This document shows positions 25,680-38,990 of a stretch of 64,000 nucleotides of DNA, one piece after another. Every line of letters starts with the position of its first letter. The first letter of the stretch is position 1. The stretch covers positions 42,501 through 106,500 of the forward strand of contig MCFG01000147.1 of the NCBI GenBank assembly GCA_002104895.1. The letters are read 5' to 3'. The notes below the pieces were generated by a model, which had not been told where the DNA came from, did no database searches, and saw nothing but the letters and a program-made list of their open reading frames with translations. The translations under genes were made by a program, and so were the position numbers. The DNA is from Anaeromyces robustus. Lineage: Eukaryota > Neocallimastigomycota > Neocallimastigomycetes > Neocallimastigales > Neocallimastigaceae.

Positions 25680-26640
25680 ATAAATTGATAAATAATAATT
25701 ATAAATGATAATTATATATATAATTATATATAGCATTAATAACTACTTTTTTTTAATATTATAATCAATGGATTATTTAAAAATTTTATTAAAACAATTA
25801 AATTTAATTATATTTATTGTAATAATAATAAATAATAAATAATAAATAATAAATAAATAAATACTAAAAATAATGATGTTTGTTATTATATTTTTTATTA
25901 ATATTAAATAATATTGGAAAAAAAAAAATTAAAATTAAAATTTTGCATTATTTTCATTGGTTCTTTTAAATTAATTCATTTTGGTTAAATAAATAAATAA
26001 ATAAAAAAAAAAAAAAAAAATAGAAAAAATTTCTATATAAATATAATTAATAAAATGTTGATCATTAATCATATTATGCAATTTTGTATGCAATTTTGTA
26101 TTATAATTTTTTTATTTATTATTAGAAACTATCATACATAATAATAAAACTTTTTAAAATAATAATAATATCCATAATGAAAATTATTTCTTTTTTAAAA
26201 TATAAAGATAAAAAAAAAACTATATTAAATAAATTTAATATAAATATGAAGTATGGAAACTATTTTTTTTTAATATATATTCAACATATCCTTTTCATGA
26301 AATTATAAAAAAAAATAATAATAATGTTTAAAGAATATTTTCTGATTCAAATAATGGAGAAATATGAAAAGGAATATTAAGAAATTAAAAATAATTGAAA
26401 AATCATATAATAAATGAATTAGAAAATAACTTGAAATTAATTGAATTAATATAAAAAATATTTTGGATTTATTTTTAATATAAATTTGAAATCTTCATAT
26501 AATTGATTAATATACTACAATTTGCAATTTAAAATTTAATTGTAAAAAAAAAAAAAAAGAAAAACATATATATATTTACATAAAACATAAAAAAAAAATA
26601 CATCATTTATACTTCTTTTGTTCATTAATTTATGATATAT
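25680..26640. other. AT-rich spacer between the two ankyrin loci
   Basis: Short AAAT runs, A tracts and TA-rich sequence. Around 26320-26450 there is slightly more complex sequence but no open frame of note. Confidence 0.5.
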
Positions 26641-26641
26641 T

Positions 26642-27558
26642 TTAATTATTTAAGATTTCATTATTGTCTAATTCACTAATTTCAATTATTTCATTGTTTT
26701 TCATTATTGTAATTGTTTTAACTGGTAAATTCAATATTGACAATACTTTAGGACATATTGTTAATAATTTATATAATTTTATATTTTTATATTTTTCTGG
26801 ATTATAGGATTTTTTGTTACCATCTAAATTTCCCATATACCAACCAGAATTATTTTGTTCCCTTATTTGTTGTTTTTCGAAATTTATATTATTTGAATTT
26901 ATTTACTGTTTTTTCATCAATAATGTTTCTTGGAATGTAATTACTTCATTAATTATAGCCCAGTTTTTTTTTTTTTTTTTGTTATTGATAGTTGATCTTT
27001 TATTATACTTAAAGATAATGATAAATCTTCTGTAAAGTCTACATTATCACTTCGATATACATAAATTAATATTGTTTCTTCTTTAGAATTTTCTTTTTCT
27101 ATATCTACTCCAAGTTTTATTAAATATTTTACTAAATTTTCATTATCCATTTTTGCATGCTTTAAATAATGGTGTTTCATGTTTATTATTATTTATTTAC
27201 AATATTTTATATCTGTTCCAAATTCTATTAAACATTTTACTAAATTTTTTATTACCAAATTCTATTAAACATTTTACTAAATTTTTTATTTCCAAATTCT
27301 ATTAAACATTTTACTAAATTTTTTATTTCCATATTCACATATTGTAAATAATGGTATTCTCCCATAAAAAGTTTCCTGTTCTATTTTAAAATTTAATTAA
27401 ATATTTGACTATATTTTATGTTTCTACTACTAAATTCATAAAATAATAATGTTCGATTAACTTAAAAATATTTTCTATATTCACATATGCTTCATATTCT
27501 AAATTAATAACTTACTAGATTTTCATTTCGTTCTAGGAATGCCATAAATAATGGCGTA

Positions 27559-27591
<33 letters not shown>

Positions 27592-28640
27592 TATTTTTTT
27601 GATTTATATTTACTCCATGTTTAAGCAAAGATCTTACTAAATTAATATTTTCCCATTTTTCATATTTTAAATAAAGGAAATCTATTTCCTATATTTCATT
27701 TATTTTAGCTCCAAGTTCAATTATATATTTTACTAAAATTTGATTTCTACTTTTATATAATGAAATTTTATTTTCCATTTATTTCATCTTTAAATATTAC
27801 ACTAAACACTTTACTAAATTTTTTATTACCACTTTCATATACCATATCTAACGGTGTTTCTTTAGATACATTATTAATATTTATATATGCTATATGTTTA
27901 ATTAAACATTTTACTAAATTTACGTGTCCATTTCTACATGAAAAAAATAATGGTGTTCTTTTATTATACCAATCTTTTTTATTTATATCTTCTCTATGTT
28001 TTATTACATATTTTATTATTGATATATTTCTGTTTTCACATGAATTATTATAAATATTTACTCTATATTTAATTAAATATTCCATTAAATTTATGTTACC
28101 ACTTTAATATACATTAAATGATGATATATTTCTAAAATATGTTTCTTTATTTATCTCCATTCCAAGTTTAATTAAATACTTAACAAATTTTCATTTCCAT
28201 TTTTACTTGATTTAAATAACACAGTTTCACCAAAGACGTTTTTCTTTATTTATATTTGTTCCATGTTTAATTAAATATTTTACAAAATTTATGTTTCCAC
28301 TTTTACATTCCTTGATCTCTCAAAGAATTTATTTTCTTAATATTTATGTTTAATTATATATTTTTGCTAAATTTAAGTTTTTACTTCCAATATATATTAA
28401 ACAATAAGGTTTTACTATTCCTATGTTTTGTATTTATATCCATTCCAAGTTCATATAAATTCTTTATTAGATTATTTTTTTCATCAATAAATGTAGTGAT
28501 TAAATAGATTCTACCAGAATTGTAAAAAGTATTAAACACATCTTTATTCTTTTAAGTCGAAATTTTATATTTTTTTTCTATTAGTTGATTCAAATCTGTA
28601 ATAGATAATTTTTCTTTTATTTTTATAAAGATTAAAGAAT
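26642..28640 (-). pseudogene. Heavily decayed ankyrin-repeat gene
   Basis: Minus-strand ankyrin fragments occur in all three frames across 2 kb. They begin with a KLSITDLNQLIEKKYKI-like N-terminus near 28600, run through FIDEKNNLIKNLYELGMDIN, RTPLFFSCRNGHVNLVKCLI and NENLVKYLIKLGVDIEKEN, and end in a non-repeat tail (KNNEIIEISELDNNEILNN, stop at 26642). There are many frameshifts and stops, and T-tract insertions interrupt it at about 27560-27590 and 26966-26982. Repeats are of the ordinary 33-residue type (NLVKYLIKxGxDIN), unlike the long-period units of the neighbouring giant gene, so this is a separate family member, not its fragment. No single continuous frame can be drawn without correcting many lesions. 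Confidence 0.8.
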
Positions 28641-28659
28641 TCTAGAATAATTATTTTAT

Positions 28660-28836
28660 CAAAAAATTTAATAGTTAATTAAATACCTAATAAAAGATAT
28701 AAATTACTTATTATTTAAATTGTTGATAGTTAAATTCCTTTTTTTTTTTAATATTTTCATTACAAATAATCACTATTATTAATAATAATTATAATAATTA
28801 CTATTAATGATAATAATAAAAATAATTTAATTTTTA

Positions 28837-28875
<39 letters not shown>

Positions 28876-30421
28876 CATTAGTGAGAAATTTTGTAATATT
28901 TAATATATATTACTAAACCATTATAAATATATAACAAAATTTATTCATATAAATTCAAAAATTAATAATTTAATGAAAGATAAATAATACATAAATTGTT
29001 ATATTATTTACTTTAAAATATTATAATATAACCATGTACATAATAGAATTATCAAAATTCTATATATAATCATACAGATAAAAAAAAATACAATATAATA
29101 TAATACATAAAAAGAAAAAAAAATAGTATATTTATATATATATATATAGATTAATTAAATATAAATAAATATTTATAGTTTTAATAATAGTTAAATGTTA
29201 AGTATATGAAAATAATCTTTATAATTTTATAATTTGATTATTTATTAATAAAACAATCTTTTTCGTAAAATATGAAATTTATTAATAAATTTTTTAAATA
29301 ATTAAAAAGAAAAAGAATAATATTAAATTATTAATAAAAACAAACAAACAAACAAATAAACAAAATTATATTTCAAATAGATAAAATAATATAAAAATTT
29401 ATTAATTATAATTAATGAAACATTCTCAATTATTAGTTTTTTTATTTTTCCTTTCTTTTTTTTTTTTTTTTTTTTTTTATAAAACTCCGTTATTTGAAAA
29501 TATATATATATATATATTTAATTTGAGTATATTGTGTAACAAAATAAATAATATTTATAAATTATTGTCAAAAATACATATTTATAAATTATTGTCAACT
29601 TATATTTTCTTATATTTTATTTATTATTTGTCCTTGTTACATATGGCAAAATACTTCAATACAATTATTTTTTAAACTTAATATAATATTATATATAAAA
29701 AAGTAAATTACTGGAGAAAATATTAGACAATATAAATTTTAAAGTTTAATTATTAAGAAAAATTTTATTATTACTGATAAATAAATAATTATAAGGATAT
29801 CAATGCATTGTGGATTTTAGTTTATAATAATGAAAAATAGCATACAATAGGTTTTATAAATATTAGCATATAATTTTTTTTTAAAATAAAATATTTAATA
29901 AAATATATTATTTATTCATTTATTTATTAATTAATTATTATAGGAAAGATTATTTAATTACAAATTGTTACAATAAAAATAAATTAAAAATCATTACTTT
30001 TTTTTTTTTTATTTTATTTTTATTGGATAAAAAAATTATTAAAAAAATTACTATAAAATAATATTATATATCAATTGATAATAATAAATTAAATATAATG
30101 CTATTATTTAATAATTAAAAATAAATTTTATGCAAAATATATATATTTTATAAATATTTTGTTAATAAAAAAAAAAAAAGGTAACAATTTTTTTTTACAT
30201 TTAATTATAAATATGAAGTTTATAAAACTTAATATAAAAGAATAAATAAAAATTATTGGTATTAGTTATTATTTTTTAATTATTACTATTATTATTAATT
30301 ATTATTTTTAATTATTATTATTAATATTACTATTATTATTATGATTATTATTATTTATTATTCATTATTATTAATTATTACAATTATTATTATGATTATT
30401 ATTAATTATTATTATAATAAT

Positions 30422-30453
<32 letters not shown>

Positions 30454-31184
30454 ATTAATTATTTTTGACTTGATATATATTTAACTAATGTATATATATA
30501 TATTATGAATGATTTTATTTCTATGTCATTATTAGTTCATTTTTATTAATTCATTTTTAAATGAGTAAACCTTTTATTATATATACATAGCCTTTATATT
30601 AAATTTAATAAAATATATTATATAATATATACATAGCAATTATATTTTATTGTATTTTTTTAATGAATATTTTATTTTTTTATGTATTTTATTATTAATG
30701 TTTAATTGTTTTTAATATTTTACATTTTTTTATCACTTTTATCATTATAATTATTATATTATTTCCTTTTTTATTTTTATTTTTATTATTTATATTTATT
30801 TGCATGAATTTTTATATATTATTTTGTAAAAAAAAATTTTTGTAATATTGTTTATTAAAATTAAAAAATCTCCTTATTTAATATTTTAATGGAAAATTTT
30901 ATAAAAAAATTTCTCAAAAATAATAATAATAATATTGACAACCCCTTTAATTTTTAATTTTTAACTTTTATTGATGTTATACATTAACAATATTTAAGAA
31001 TAAATAAAAAAAGTATATAAAAGGTCATTTTATTTACCAAAAAAAAAAGTTTTTTATTCTTTTTTAATTAAATATTAAAAATTTTTATTTTATTATATTT
31101 TTACTTTTATCTTAAATAATAATAATAATAATTGTAAAATTTTAGATTATTTTTTTATATATTCAAAAGGAAATATAAAAAAAA
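28660..31184. other. AT-rich spacer, 5' flank of the PAP2 gene
   Basis: Contains AAAT runs (28838-28873), TA runs (about 29132-29150), an AAAC/AAAT stretch near 29338-29362, T tracts near 29455 and an ATT-rich block at 30260-30470. No gene supported; the small plus ORF at 29415-29675 is low complexity. Confidence 0.6.
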
Positions 31185-32234
31185 ATGAGTATTGATATTG
31201 AATATCTTCTTTTACTTCAACGATTCAGAGAAAATATCCATGATGGATTAACACCTTTTATGGAATGGATATCTCTTTTTGCGGTAACTTATCTTATTAT
31301 GATTCCTGTTTTTGTATATTGGGCAATTGATAAAGAAAAAGGTCTTTATACTTTGGTTTCTTATTATTTATGTTGTGGAGTAAATGCTATGGTAAAATTA
31401 ACAGCTTGTGTGAATCGTCCATGGATTAAAGATCAACGTGTTATTCCTGCTGGTGATGCTATTACTACTGCAACAGGTTATTCTTTTCCAAGTGGTCATA
31501 CTACTACAGCAGGACCAATTTATGGAGCTCTTGCCGTTGCCTCATGGTCTTGGAAAAAAATAATTTCTATATTTTTAATTCTTCTTATTCTTATTACTGG
31601 ATTTTCTAGAAATTATCTTGGAGTTCATACTCCTCAAGATGTATTAATGGGTCTTTTTGAAGCTTTCTTAGCCGTATATCTTGCAAAAAAATTATTTACT
31701 TATTTGAAAAAACATCCAGAAAAGGAAAATATTTTCTTAATTATAAGTTTTGTAATTGGTTGGCTTGGTATTGCTTATATTACTTTTAAACCTTATCCTA
31801 TGGATTATAAAAATGGAAAACTTCTTGTTGATCCTCAAAAAATGATGAATGATGGTTATGGTGATACTTGTTTATTAATTGTTTATCCTATAGCTCGTTA
31901 TATTGAAAAAAAATGGATTAAATTTAAATCTACTGGAATTAAAAACTTCCGTGTATTAATAAGTTTGATTGGTCTTATTCCATTATTTATGATGATTCGT
32001 TGGATGAAAGCACCTTTAGATAAATTAATGGGTAGTCATTGGGGTCATTTTTGTTATAGTTTTATTGTAGTTTTATATTGTGTAGCACTTTATCCTTTGA
32101 TTATTAAATTAACAACGTCAAAAAATAATACATCATCTGATACTAAGATGACTAATTGTGAAGAAAATATTACAGTAACATCCATTCAAGATAGTGTAGC
32201 ATTAACTATTAAATCTCCTCAAGAAATAGTATAA
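31185..32234 (+). CDS. PAP2-family membrane phosphatase
   Basis: Single exon of 349 aa; ATG at 31185 after an A-rich leader, TAA at 32232-32234. The PAP2 signature is complete: KLTACVNRP (Lys71, Arg78), FPSGHTT (Ser103, Gly104, His105) and SRNYLGVHTPQD (Arg142, His148, Asp152). About eight hydrophobic segments fit an integral membrane enzyme. Family members remove phosphate from lipid phosphates (phosphatidate, isoprenyl diphosphate, sphingoid phosphates); the substrate here cannot be told. The order and spacing around IPAGDAITTATGYSFPSGHT, together with the short N-terminus before the first helix, recall PAP2 proteins of Firmicutes (from memory, not searched). That fits an intronless gene acquired from gut bacteria. 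The C-terminal 40 residues are hydrophilic. Confidence 0.9.
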   Translation: MSIDIEYLLLLQRFRENIHDGLTPFMEWISLFAVTYLIMIPVFVYWAIDKEKGLYTLVSYYLCCGVNAMVKLTACVNRPWIKDQRVIPAGDAITTATGYSFPSGHTTTAGPIYGALAVASWSWKKIISIFLILLILITGFSRNYLGVHTPQDVLMGLFEAFLAVYLAKKLFTYLKKHPEKENIFLIISFVIGWLGIAYITFKPYPMDYKNGKLLVDPQKMMNDGYGDTCLLIVYPIARYIEKKWIKFKSTGIKNFRVLISLIGLIPLFMMIRWMKAPLDKLMGSHWGHFCYSFIVVLYCVALYPLIIKLTTSKNNTSSDTKMTNCEENITVTSIQDSVALTIKSPQEIV

Positions 32235-32825
32235 AAAAAATGAAAAAAGAAAAGAGGAACGGACTAATTAAAAATAGTAGAAATTCAACTTTATTAAATA
32301 CTAAAATCAAAATCTTTTCTAAATGAAAGATTCTAGTATATTATTAATATTAAAATAATTATTATTTTTTTATATTTTTATTTTTATTTTTATTTTTATA
32401 TATTATTTATTTCGATTAATTTATTAATTTATTCATTAATTTTTTTTTTTATTAAATTAATTCCTTTTTTACTTAACTTATTTTATTTATTTACAAAGGA
32501 AATCAAAATATGTATTCTTTATTAAATAACTTTTTTTTTTTGATTATTTAATGATAAATAAATAAAGTTAAACTATTAATATTATTATTCAATAATAATA
32601 AAAAATAAAAAATTTTAATAACATATAATAAAGTTATATAATACCTAAAATATAAAAAATATATATTATTTGAAAATAATTAAAATAATTTAAAAAAAAG
32701 AAAAATTATATATATTAATAAAACATTATTACTTTAATATTATTATTTAATTTTTTTTATAAATGAATAAAATTAAATAATGAATAATGTTTTATATTTA
32801 AAATAATATCATTTATAAGAATTCA
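32235..32825. other. AT-rich spacer 3' of the PAP2 gene
   Basis: Low-complexity A/T sequence; nothing recognised. Confidence 0.5.
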
Positions 32826-33445
32826 TTATTATTATTATCACTTTATCTTTTAAATAATATAACTTACTTACAGAAAAAACAATTATATATTATATAATTA
32901 TTATTATCACCTATTATTATTATTATCATTATCATAAATTATTATTATTATTATTATTATTATTATCACTGTATCTTTTAAATAATATAACTCACCAAAA
33001 AAACAATTATATATTATATAATTATTATTATCACCTATTATTATTATTATCATTATCATACATTATTATTATTATTATTATTATTATCACTGTATCTTTT
33101 AAATAATATAACTCACCAAAAAAACAATTATATATTATATAATTATTATTATCACCTATTATTATTATCACCTATTATTATAATTATTATTATTATTATT
33201 ATATTATTATTATCATACATTTTATTATTATTATTATTATTATCACTGTATCTTTTAAATAATATAACTTACAGAAAAAACAATTATATATTATATAATT
33301 ATTATTATCACCTATTATTATTATTATTATTATTATCATACATTATTATTATTATTATTATTATCACTGTATCTTTTAAATAATATAACTTACAGAAAAA
33401 ACAATTATATATTATATAATTATTATTATCACCTATTATTATTAA
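32826..33445. repeat. Minisatellite of about 121 bp, five copies
   Basis: ATCTTTTAAATAATATAAC recurs at about 32845, 32972, 33093, 33248 and 33369. Each is followed by CAATTATATATTATATAATT and then a variable ATT/ATC block. Spacing is about 121-127 bp, except one of about 155 bp where the ATT block is longer. Confidence 0.88.
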
Positions 33446-35363
33446 TATTATTATTATCATTATACATTATTATTATTATTATTATCTATTATTATTATTA
33501 TTCAGTATTTAATAATAATATATAATAGAAAAAATATTTATATAAATAATAATATATTCTATATTTAATGTTTTAAAAAGTATTATTTATAATAATAATC
33601 AGGTTGTACTAATATTATTTTAATATTTTAAAAACAATAATATTCATAATAATAATAAGAGTGATAATAATAATAATAATAATGATAATAATAGTGATAA
33701 TATAATATAATAATAATAAACCCATATGTTATATATTACTTTTCTTTGATTTTTATAATTTTTATACTCTAGTATTTTTATGTGTGTTACCATAGTAAAA
33801 ATTAAATATATTAATTATTATTATGAATTATTTGTAATACATTAAAAAACATTTTTATTATTATTAATATTATTATTATTATTATTTATTTGTTTATTTA
33901 TTTTTTGGAATGTGAATTGTAAAATAATGTTTCATAATAATTAATTTTAATAATAATAAAGAATAATCAAATAATTAAAATTAAATTAAAAATAATTAAT
34001 AACAATTAATTAGGGTAATATAGAAAAAATTGTTTTGTTTTGTTTTATCTTTTTTTTTTTTTTTATTTCATTTTATTTTATATTTATTTTATATTTCCAA
34101 AAATTTCAAAAATTGTATTATATAATATTAAAGTTTATTATATTATATTATATTATATTATATTATATTATCGAAATTTTAAAATTTCAATAAAATAAGA
34201 TTTATTATAAATATCTTATAAAATAAAATTTTTAAATTTTATATTTTATTAGAAAAATAAAAGAAAAAAAAAATTTTTTTTTTTTATTTACTTTTTCTTT
34301 TTTCTTTTAATTTTTTTTTTAAAAATAGATTTAATTTAATTACTATTCAATGGTTGGTTAATGAAAAATAAAGTAAAATAATATAAAATAAAATAAAATA
34401 AAATAAAATTTAAAATAAAATATAAAATAAAGTAAAATAAAATAAAATTTCAATAATATTATAATTTTAAGAAAAGTTAATTATTTTTCAATTGGTTGAT
34501 TAATAAAAATAATGTTATTTCAAATAAAGAAAATAAAAAATTTAATAATAATAAAAATCATGATTATTTGTAAAAGATAAAAAAAAGTATTGTTTAAACT
34601 TTAATTTTTTAATTAATTAATTTAATGATGAAGCATATAATTAGATAATAATAAATAATAAATATTGAAATTAATGGGTAAAAGTATTGAAATTAATGGG
34701 TAAAAGTATTTTATTTATACAAGTATATACCATAATAAATATTAACCCTTTTATTTTATAAAATATTTTATAAAAATTTTATATAAAATTACATTTTATT
34801 AATTACTATTAATAGTAATAATTATAATTGTGAAAAAAAAAAAAAATAAAAAATGAAAAAAATAATATGTAATAAATTAATAAAAAATATTATTATTAAT
34901 ATATATTTGTATATAATAATTTATTATAACCAATTATTATAAATAATTAAATTATACATGATAATTTAAAAGATAAAAAATATATGAAATATCTTTTAAG
35001 TTGTATTGTTTATTAATTTAAAATAATTCAAAATTTTAAATTAAAAATATTAAAAATATTTATTTTCTTGAAACAATAAAACAACAATAATAATAATAAT
35101 TATAATAATAATAATAAATATTATTATAATTATCATTATAATTATTATTATTATTAATTTAATTTATATAAAATTATTTTTAAATAAATATCAAATGTTT
35201 TCTCTCTTTTTTTTTTTTTCTTTATTCTTTTTTTCATATTCAAAAAAAGAATATATAATATATAAAAAAAAGATAATTAATAATATAATATTAAAAAAAA
35301 TAAATAAATAAATTACAAATAAAAAATAAAAAAATAAAAAATAAAAAATAAAAATAAAAGAAA
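33446..35363. other. AT-rich spacer, 5' flank of the esterase gene
   Basis: Contains a TATAT-type pentamer run at about 34138-34170, AAAAT runs near 34382-34445, and a duplicated ATTGAAATTAATGGGTAAA block at about 34666-34705. No coding region is supported; the minus-strand frames overlapping 35191-35500 are shadows. Confidence 0.55.
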
Positions 35364-36523
35364 ATGAAACACTTTTCCATTTTATTTGTTCTCTTAATAT
35401 TTTTAATATCATTCAACACTAGTACAAATGCTGGTGGTATAAGTGGTATGGTGGATGATCTTTTTTCTTGGGCTAAAAATTCTGGTACTTTAAAAAACAA
35501 GAATCATGTTGCGTAAGTATTTTTTATTTATTATTATTATTATTTATTTTTTATAAATATATATTAAATTAAAAAAAAAATTTTAAATAATATTTATAAA
35601 TTAAAGATATTTAAATAATAAAGCTTTTTAAATAACTAACCTTTTTTTTTATTTTTTATAATTTTTATTAAAAAAATAAAAACAGTAATAATGTTCAATA
35701 TGGTCCAAGAAGTAAAAATAGAGTAGATGTTTATTATAATAAACAAGATACACAACATTTAAAACCAGTAGTTATATTCCTTCATGGAGGAGCATGGTTT
35801 AAAGGAGATAAATATAATTTTATTGAAATAGGTTCTTACTTATCTAAAAATAATTATGTTGCTTTCCTTCCAAACTATACTTTATTCCCTGAAGGAAATA
35901 TTGAAGATATGGTAGATGATATTCATCGTATCATTCGTTGGGTATGGTATTATGGTTATATCTATGGAGGTGATAGAGATAGAATAACTTTAGTAGGTTA
36001 TTCTGCAGGAGCTCATATTGCTTCATTAACAATTGTAAAAACAGCTTTACAATTATATAATCAAAATGAAGCATTAGGTATATTACCTCAATTAGAAAAA
36101 GTTGTATTATTTAGTGGACCTTATGGTTTAAAAATTGTTAATAAATTTATAGATTTATTTAGTAAATTAGTTGGTGGTGAAAATGATGAAGAAAGAACTA
36201 CATTAGCAAGACTTTTCCCTTCACTTTTTAATTCAAATGATGTAACACCTACAAATATTTTGAAAAAATATGTAACAAGTAATAATGTTAACCTTAACCT
36301 TTATGCCCCAAAAATGGTATTTTATTGGTCAGATAAGGATGAATTAGTACCAGAATCTTCAGCAAATGATTTAATGAATGAAATACGTCGTGTTTCACCT
36401 AATACCGTTATTCAATATGTATGTGATAGAGGTAACCAACGTACCCATGATACCCTTTTAATAGGTGCTAGAGATGGTAATGAAAGATTACAAAAAATAT
36501 TATTAGATATTATAAGATTATAG
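35364..36523 (+). CDS. Secreted alpha/beta-hydrolase (carboxylesterase of the HGGAW/GYSAG type), two exons
   Basis: Exon 1 is 35364-35512 and exon 2 is 35686-36523, joined in phase 2 across a 173-bp GTAAGT...CAG intron; the product is 328 aa. Residues 1-23 (MKHFSILFVLL...STNA) are a signal peptide, so the enzyme is probably secreted. The oxyanion motif HGGAW is at 83-87. The nucleophile elbow GYSAG is at 154-158 (Ser156). The likely acid is Asp266 or Asp268 (SDKDELVP) and the likely His is His304 (QRTHDT). This is the layout of the hormone-sensitive-lipase/BD-FAE/isoprenylcysteine-methylesterase-like group. In a plant-degrading fungus a role in removing esters from plant polymers would be natural, but the substrate is not readable here. 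Starting at the internal Met at 35909 would drop the oxyanion motif. Confidence 0.88.
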
Positions 36524-37580
36524 AAAGGAAAAGAAAAAAGAAAAAAGAAAAAAGAAAAAAGAAAAAGAAAAAATTAAAAACAAAATTAAAAAATTATAAT
36601 ATAAAAATATTATAAATATTTTATAGATATCAAATATCATTACATAAAAATATTTAAAATATTTTATTGATACTTTTTAATATATTGTAATAATAATTAT
36701 TTATGATATTGTAATAATTAATTATTATTATGTAAATTTTATATATTTAAAAAAATTTTTTTAAATTTTTTTAAATAAACAAATAGAAAAAAATACATAT
36801 AAAAACTCATACAAAATATATATAATATTTTGTATTAGTGTTAATACTTTTTCTAAAAAAAAATAATTATAACAAATATATTAAAATAACAAAAAAAAAT
36901 AAAATAACATGTATAAAATAAAGCAAAATATTTAAAAATATTTTGTTGATACTTTTTAATTAAAAATTATAATAATTATATTATGATTATGGTAATTAAT
37001 AATTATAAAATAATTATTATTCTTGAAAATATAAAAATTAATAACAATTATGATAAAAAAAAAACTAAAAAAAATAAAAATAAAAAATAAATGCAAAAAA
37101 ATAAAATTAAAAAATAAAATTTAAAAAAAAATAATAAAAATATAAATATAAATATAAAATATTAATTACTTCAAACTTCTATATCTATGAATATTAATAT
37201 TATTATTTTAATTTTTTTAAACCTTTTTACTTTTAATTATTCAATATTGATATAAAGTTTTATAATTTTTTTTATTAAAGAACTTTAACTAGTTTCCGTA
37301 TATAATAGTAATAATATAATATTATTATAAATATTATTATATTATTATTATTATCATTATCATTTTTAATTATAATAATAAAAAAAAAAAGTTTTTTTTA
37401 CACATAATATTTAATCAAATATTTATTTTTTTTTATATATTTAATATTTATTTTTTTTTTCTATATTAATATATTTATAATGATAATTATATTTTATATA
37501 TCAATTGATAATATTATATGACTATATAATAATGTTAAATATTTTTATAAAAAAAAATAGCTTATTAAAACTATTATTTT
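36524..37580. other. AT-rich spacer 3' of the esterase gene
   Basis: Begins with an imperfect GAAAAAA run (36528-36570), then A/T low complexity. Nothing else recognised. Confidence 0.5.
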
Positions 37581-37585
37581 TTTTA

Positions 37586-37930
37586 TTAATTACTCTTAAT
37601 GATTAAAATTAAAATAATAAATAAAAAGGTGAAAGCACAAGTAAAAAAATTACTTGAACTAGAAGCCTGAATAGCTCTAACAGAAATTGGAATCTCATTA
37701 ATACTTTTCATCTTAAGGTTCTTTAAATTAGTAGTTTTAGTATTCTTTTTCAAGTTTAATAGTTAATTTTTCAAGTTTACTACAAAAAGTAATAGCATTA
37801 AATTCGTTTTGATTTTGAATAAATTCAATATTTTTTAATTTCATTCTTTTAAGTTTCTTAAATTTCTAAATAAATCTTTAAGACGAATACTGGGCTTTAT
37901 CATTAGTTTCCAAAGTTAAAGAAAGAAACC
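37586..37930 (-). pseudogene. Relic 3' end of a leucine-rich-repeat protein with GPI-anchor-like tail
   Basis: Three minus-strand frames carry consecutive pieces. IRLKDLFRNLRNLKE is followed by a stop. NIEFIQNQNEFNAITFCSKL with EKLTIKLEKEY is followed by a stop. NLKNLKMKSINEIPISVRAI then leads to a tail that ends at TAA 37588-37586. The Leu/Asn spacing (NLKNLKxxxxNxIP) is that of leucine-rich repeats. The last 30 or so residues (ASSSSNFF then a hydrophobic run FTFLFIILILII) look like a GPI-attachment signal. Two frame changes in about 300 bp mark it as a dead fragment; the N-terminal part is not recognisable. Confidence 0.55.
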
Positions 37931-38129
37931 TTTAATGAAATAAAGTCTATTATAAATATACACTATATATTAATTAAACCCTTTAATATATATAATAAAA
38001 TGTATTAAACATTAATTAATGTAATTTATGATAGTCACATTATATATATTGAAGGGTTTGCTTTGTAAACTATATATATATTTTACTAAATATTATTAAA
38101 TATTATTCTATTTATAAAGAAATAAATAA

Positions 38130-38353
<224 letters not shown>

Positions 38354-38937
38354 AAAAAAATATTAATTATTTGAATATGATTGAAACAACATTAAATAAT
38401 AATAAATTGATGTAGATTCATTATATAATTAAAATATAATTAAAATATAATTAAAATATAATTAAAATAGAATTAAATTTATATAATTTAATATATATAA
38501 TAATAATTAATTAAAGAATATAATATTAATATTTTTATTAATTGATCAACTTAAAATTACATATACATTAAACGTACAATATTAGATTATATTATAAAAT
38601 ATTTTAATAATATATTATAGTATCAAATTCAATTTATTTTTCATTAATTATAATTTTTAATAATTTTATATATAAAAATAAAAGATTTTTATTATTATAA
38701 TAGATTTTTATCATGTGATATTCACATGAATGTATCGGAATTATATTTTGACATTTCGGTGTTGTATTTTTTTACATTCTTAAGTTTTTTTCTTATTTCT
38801 TATTTATTTAAAAACAAAAAATGGTTAGTTAATTATTTGTTATTTATAAAATTATATCATTTTATAAATAACAAAAAATTAACAAATGATTATTAAAGAT
38901 ATTTCTAATTATTTCTTTGTATATTATTCACTTCAAC

Positions 38938-38939
38938 AT

Positions 38940-38986
<47 letters not shown>

Positions 38987-38990
38987 TTTG
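38938..38990. repeat. (TTTA)n microsatellite
   Basis: About 13 TTTA units in spacer. Confidence 0.9.

Noticed and set aside
35191-35500. Minus-strand frames over the esterase start
   Set aside because: Low-complexity and antisense to the well-supported signal-peptide exon.
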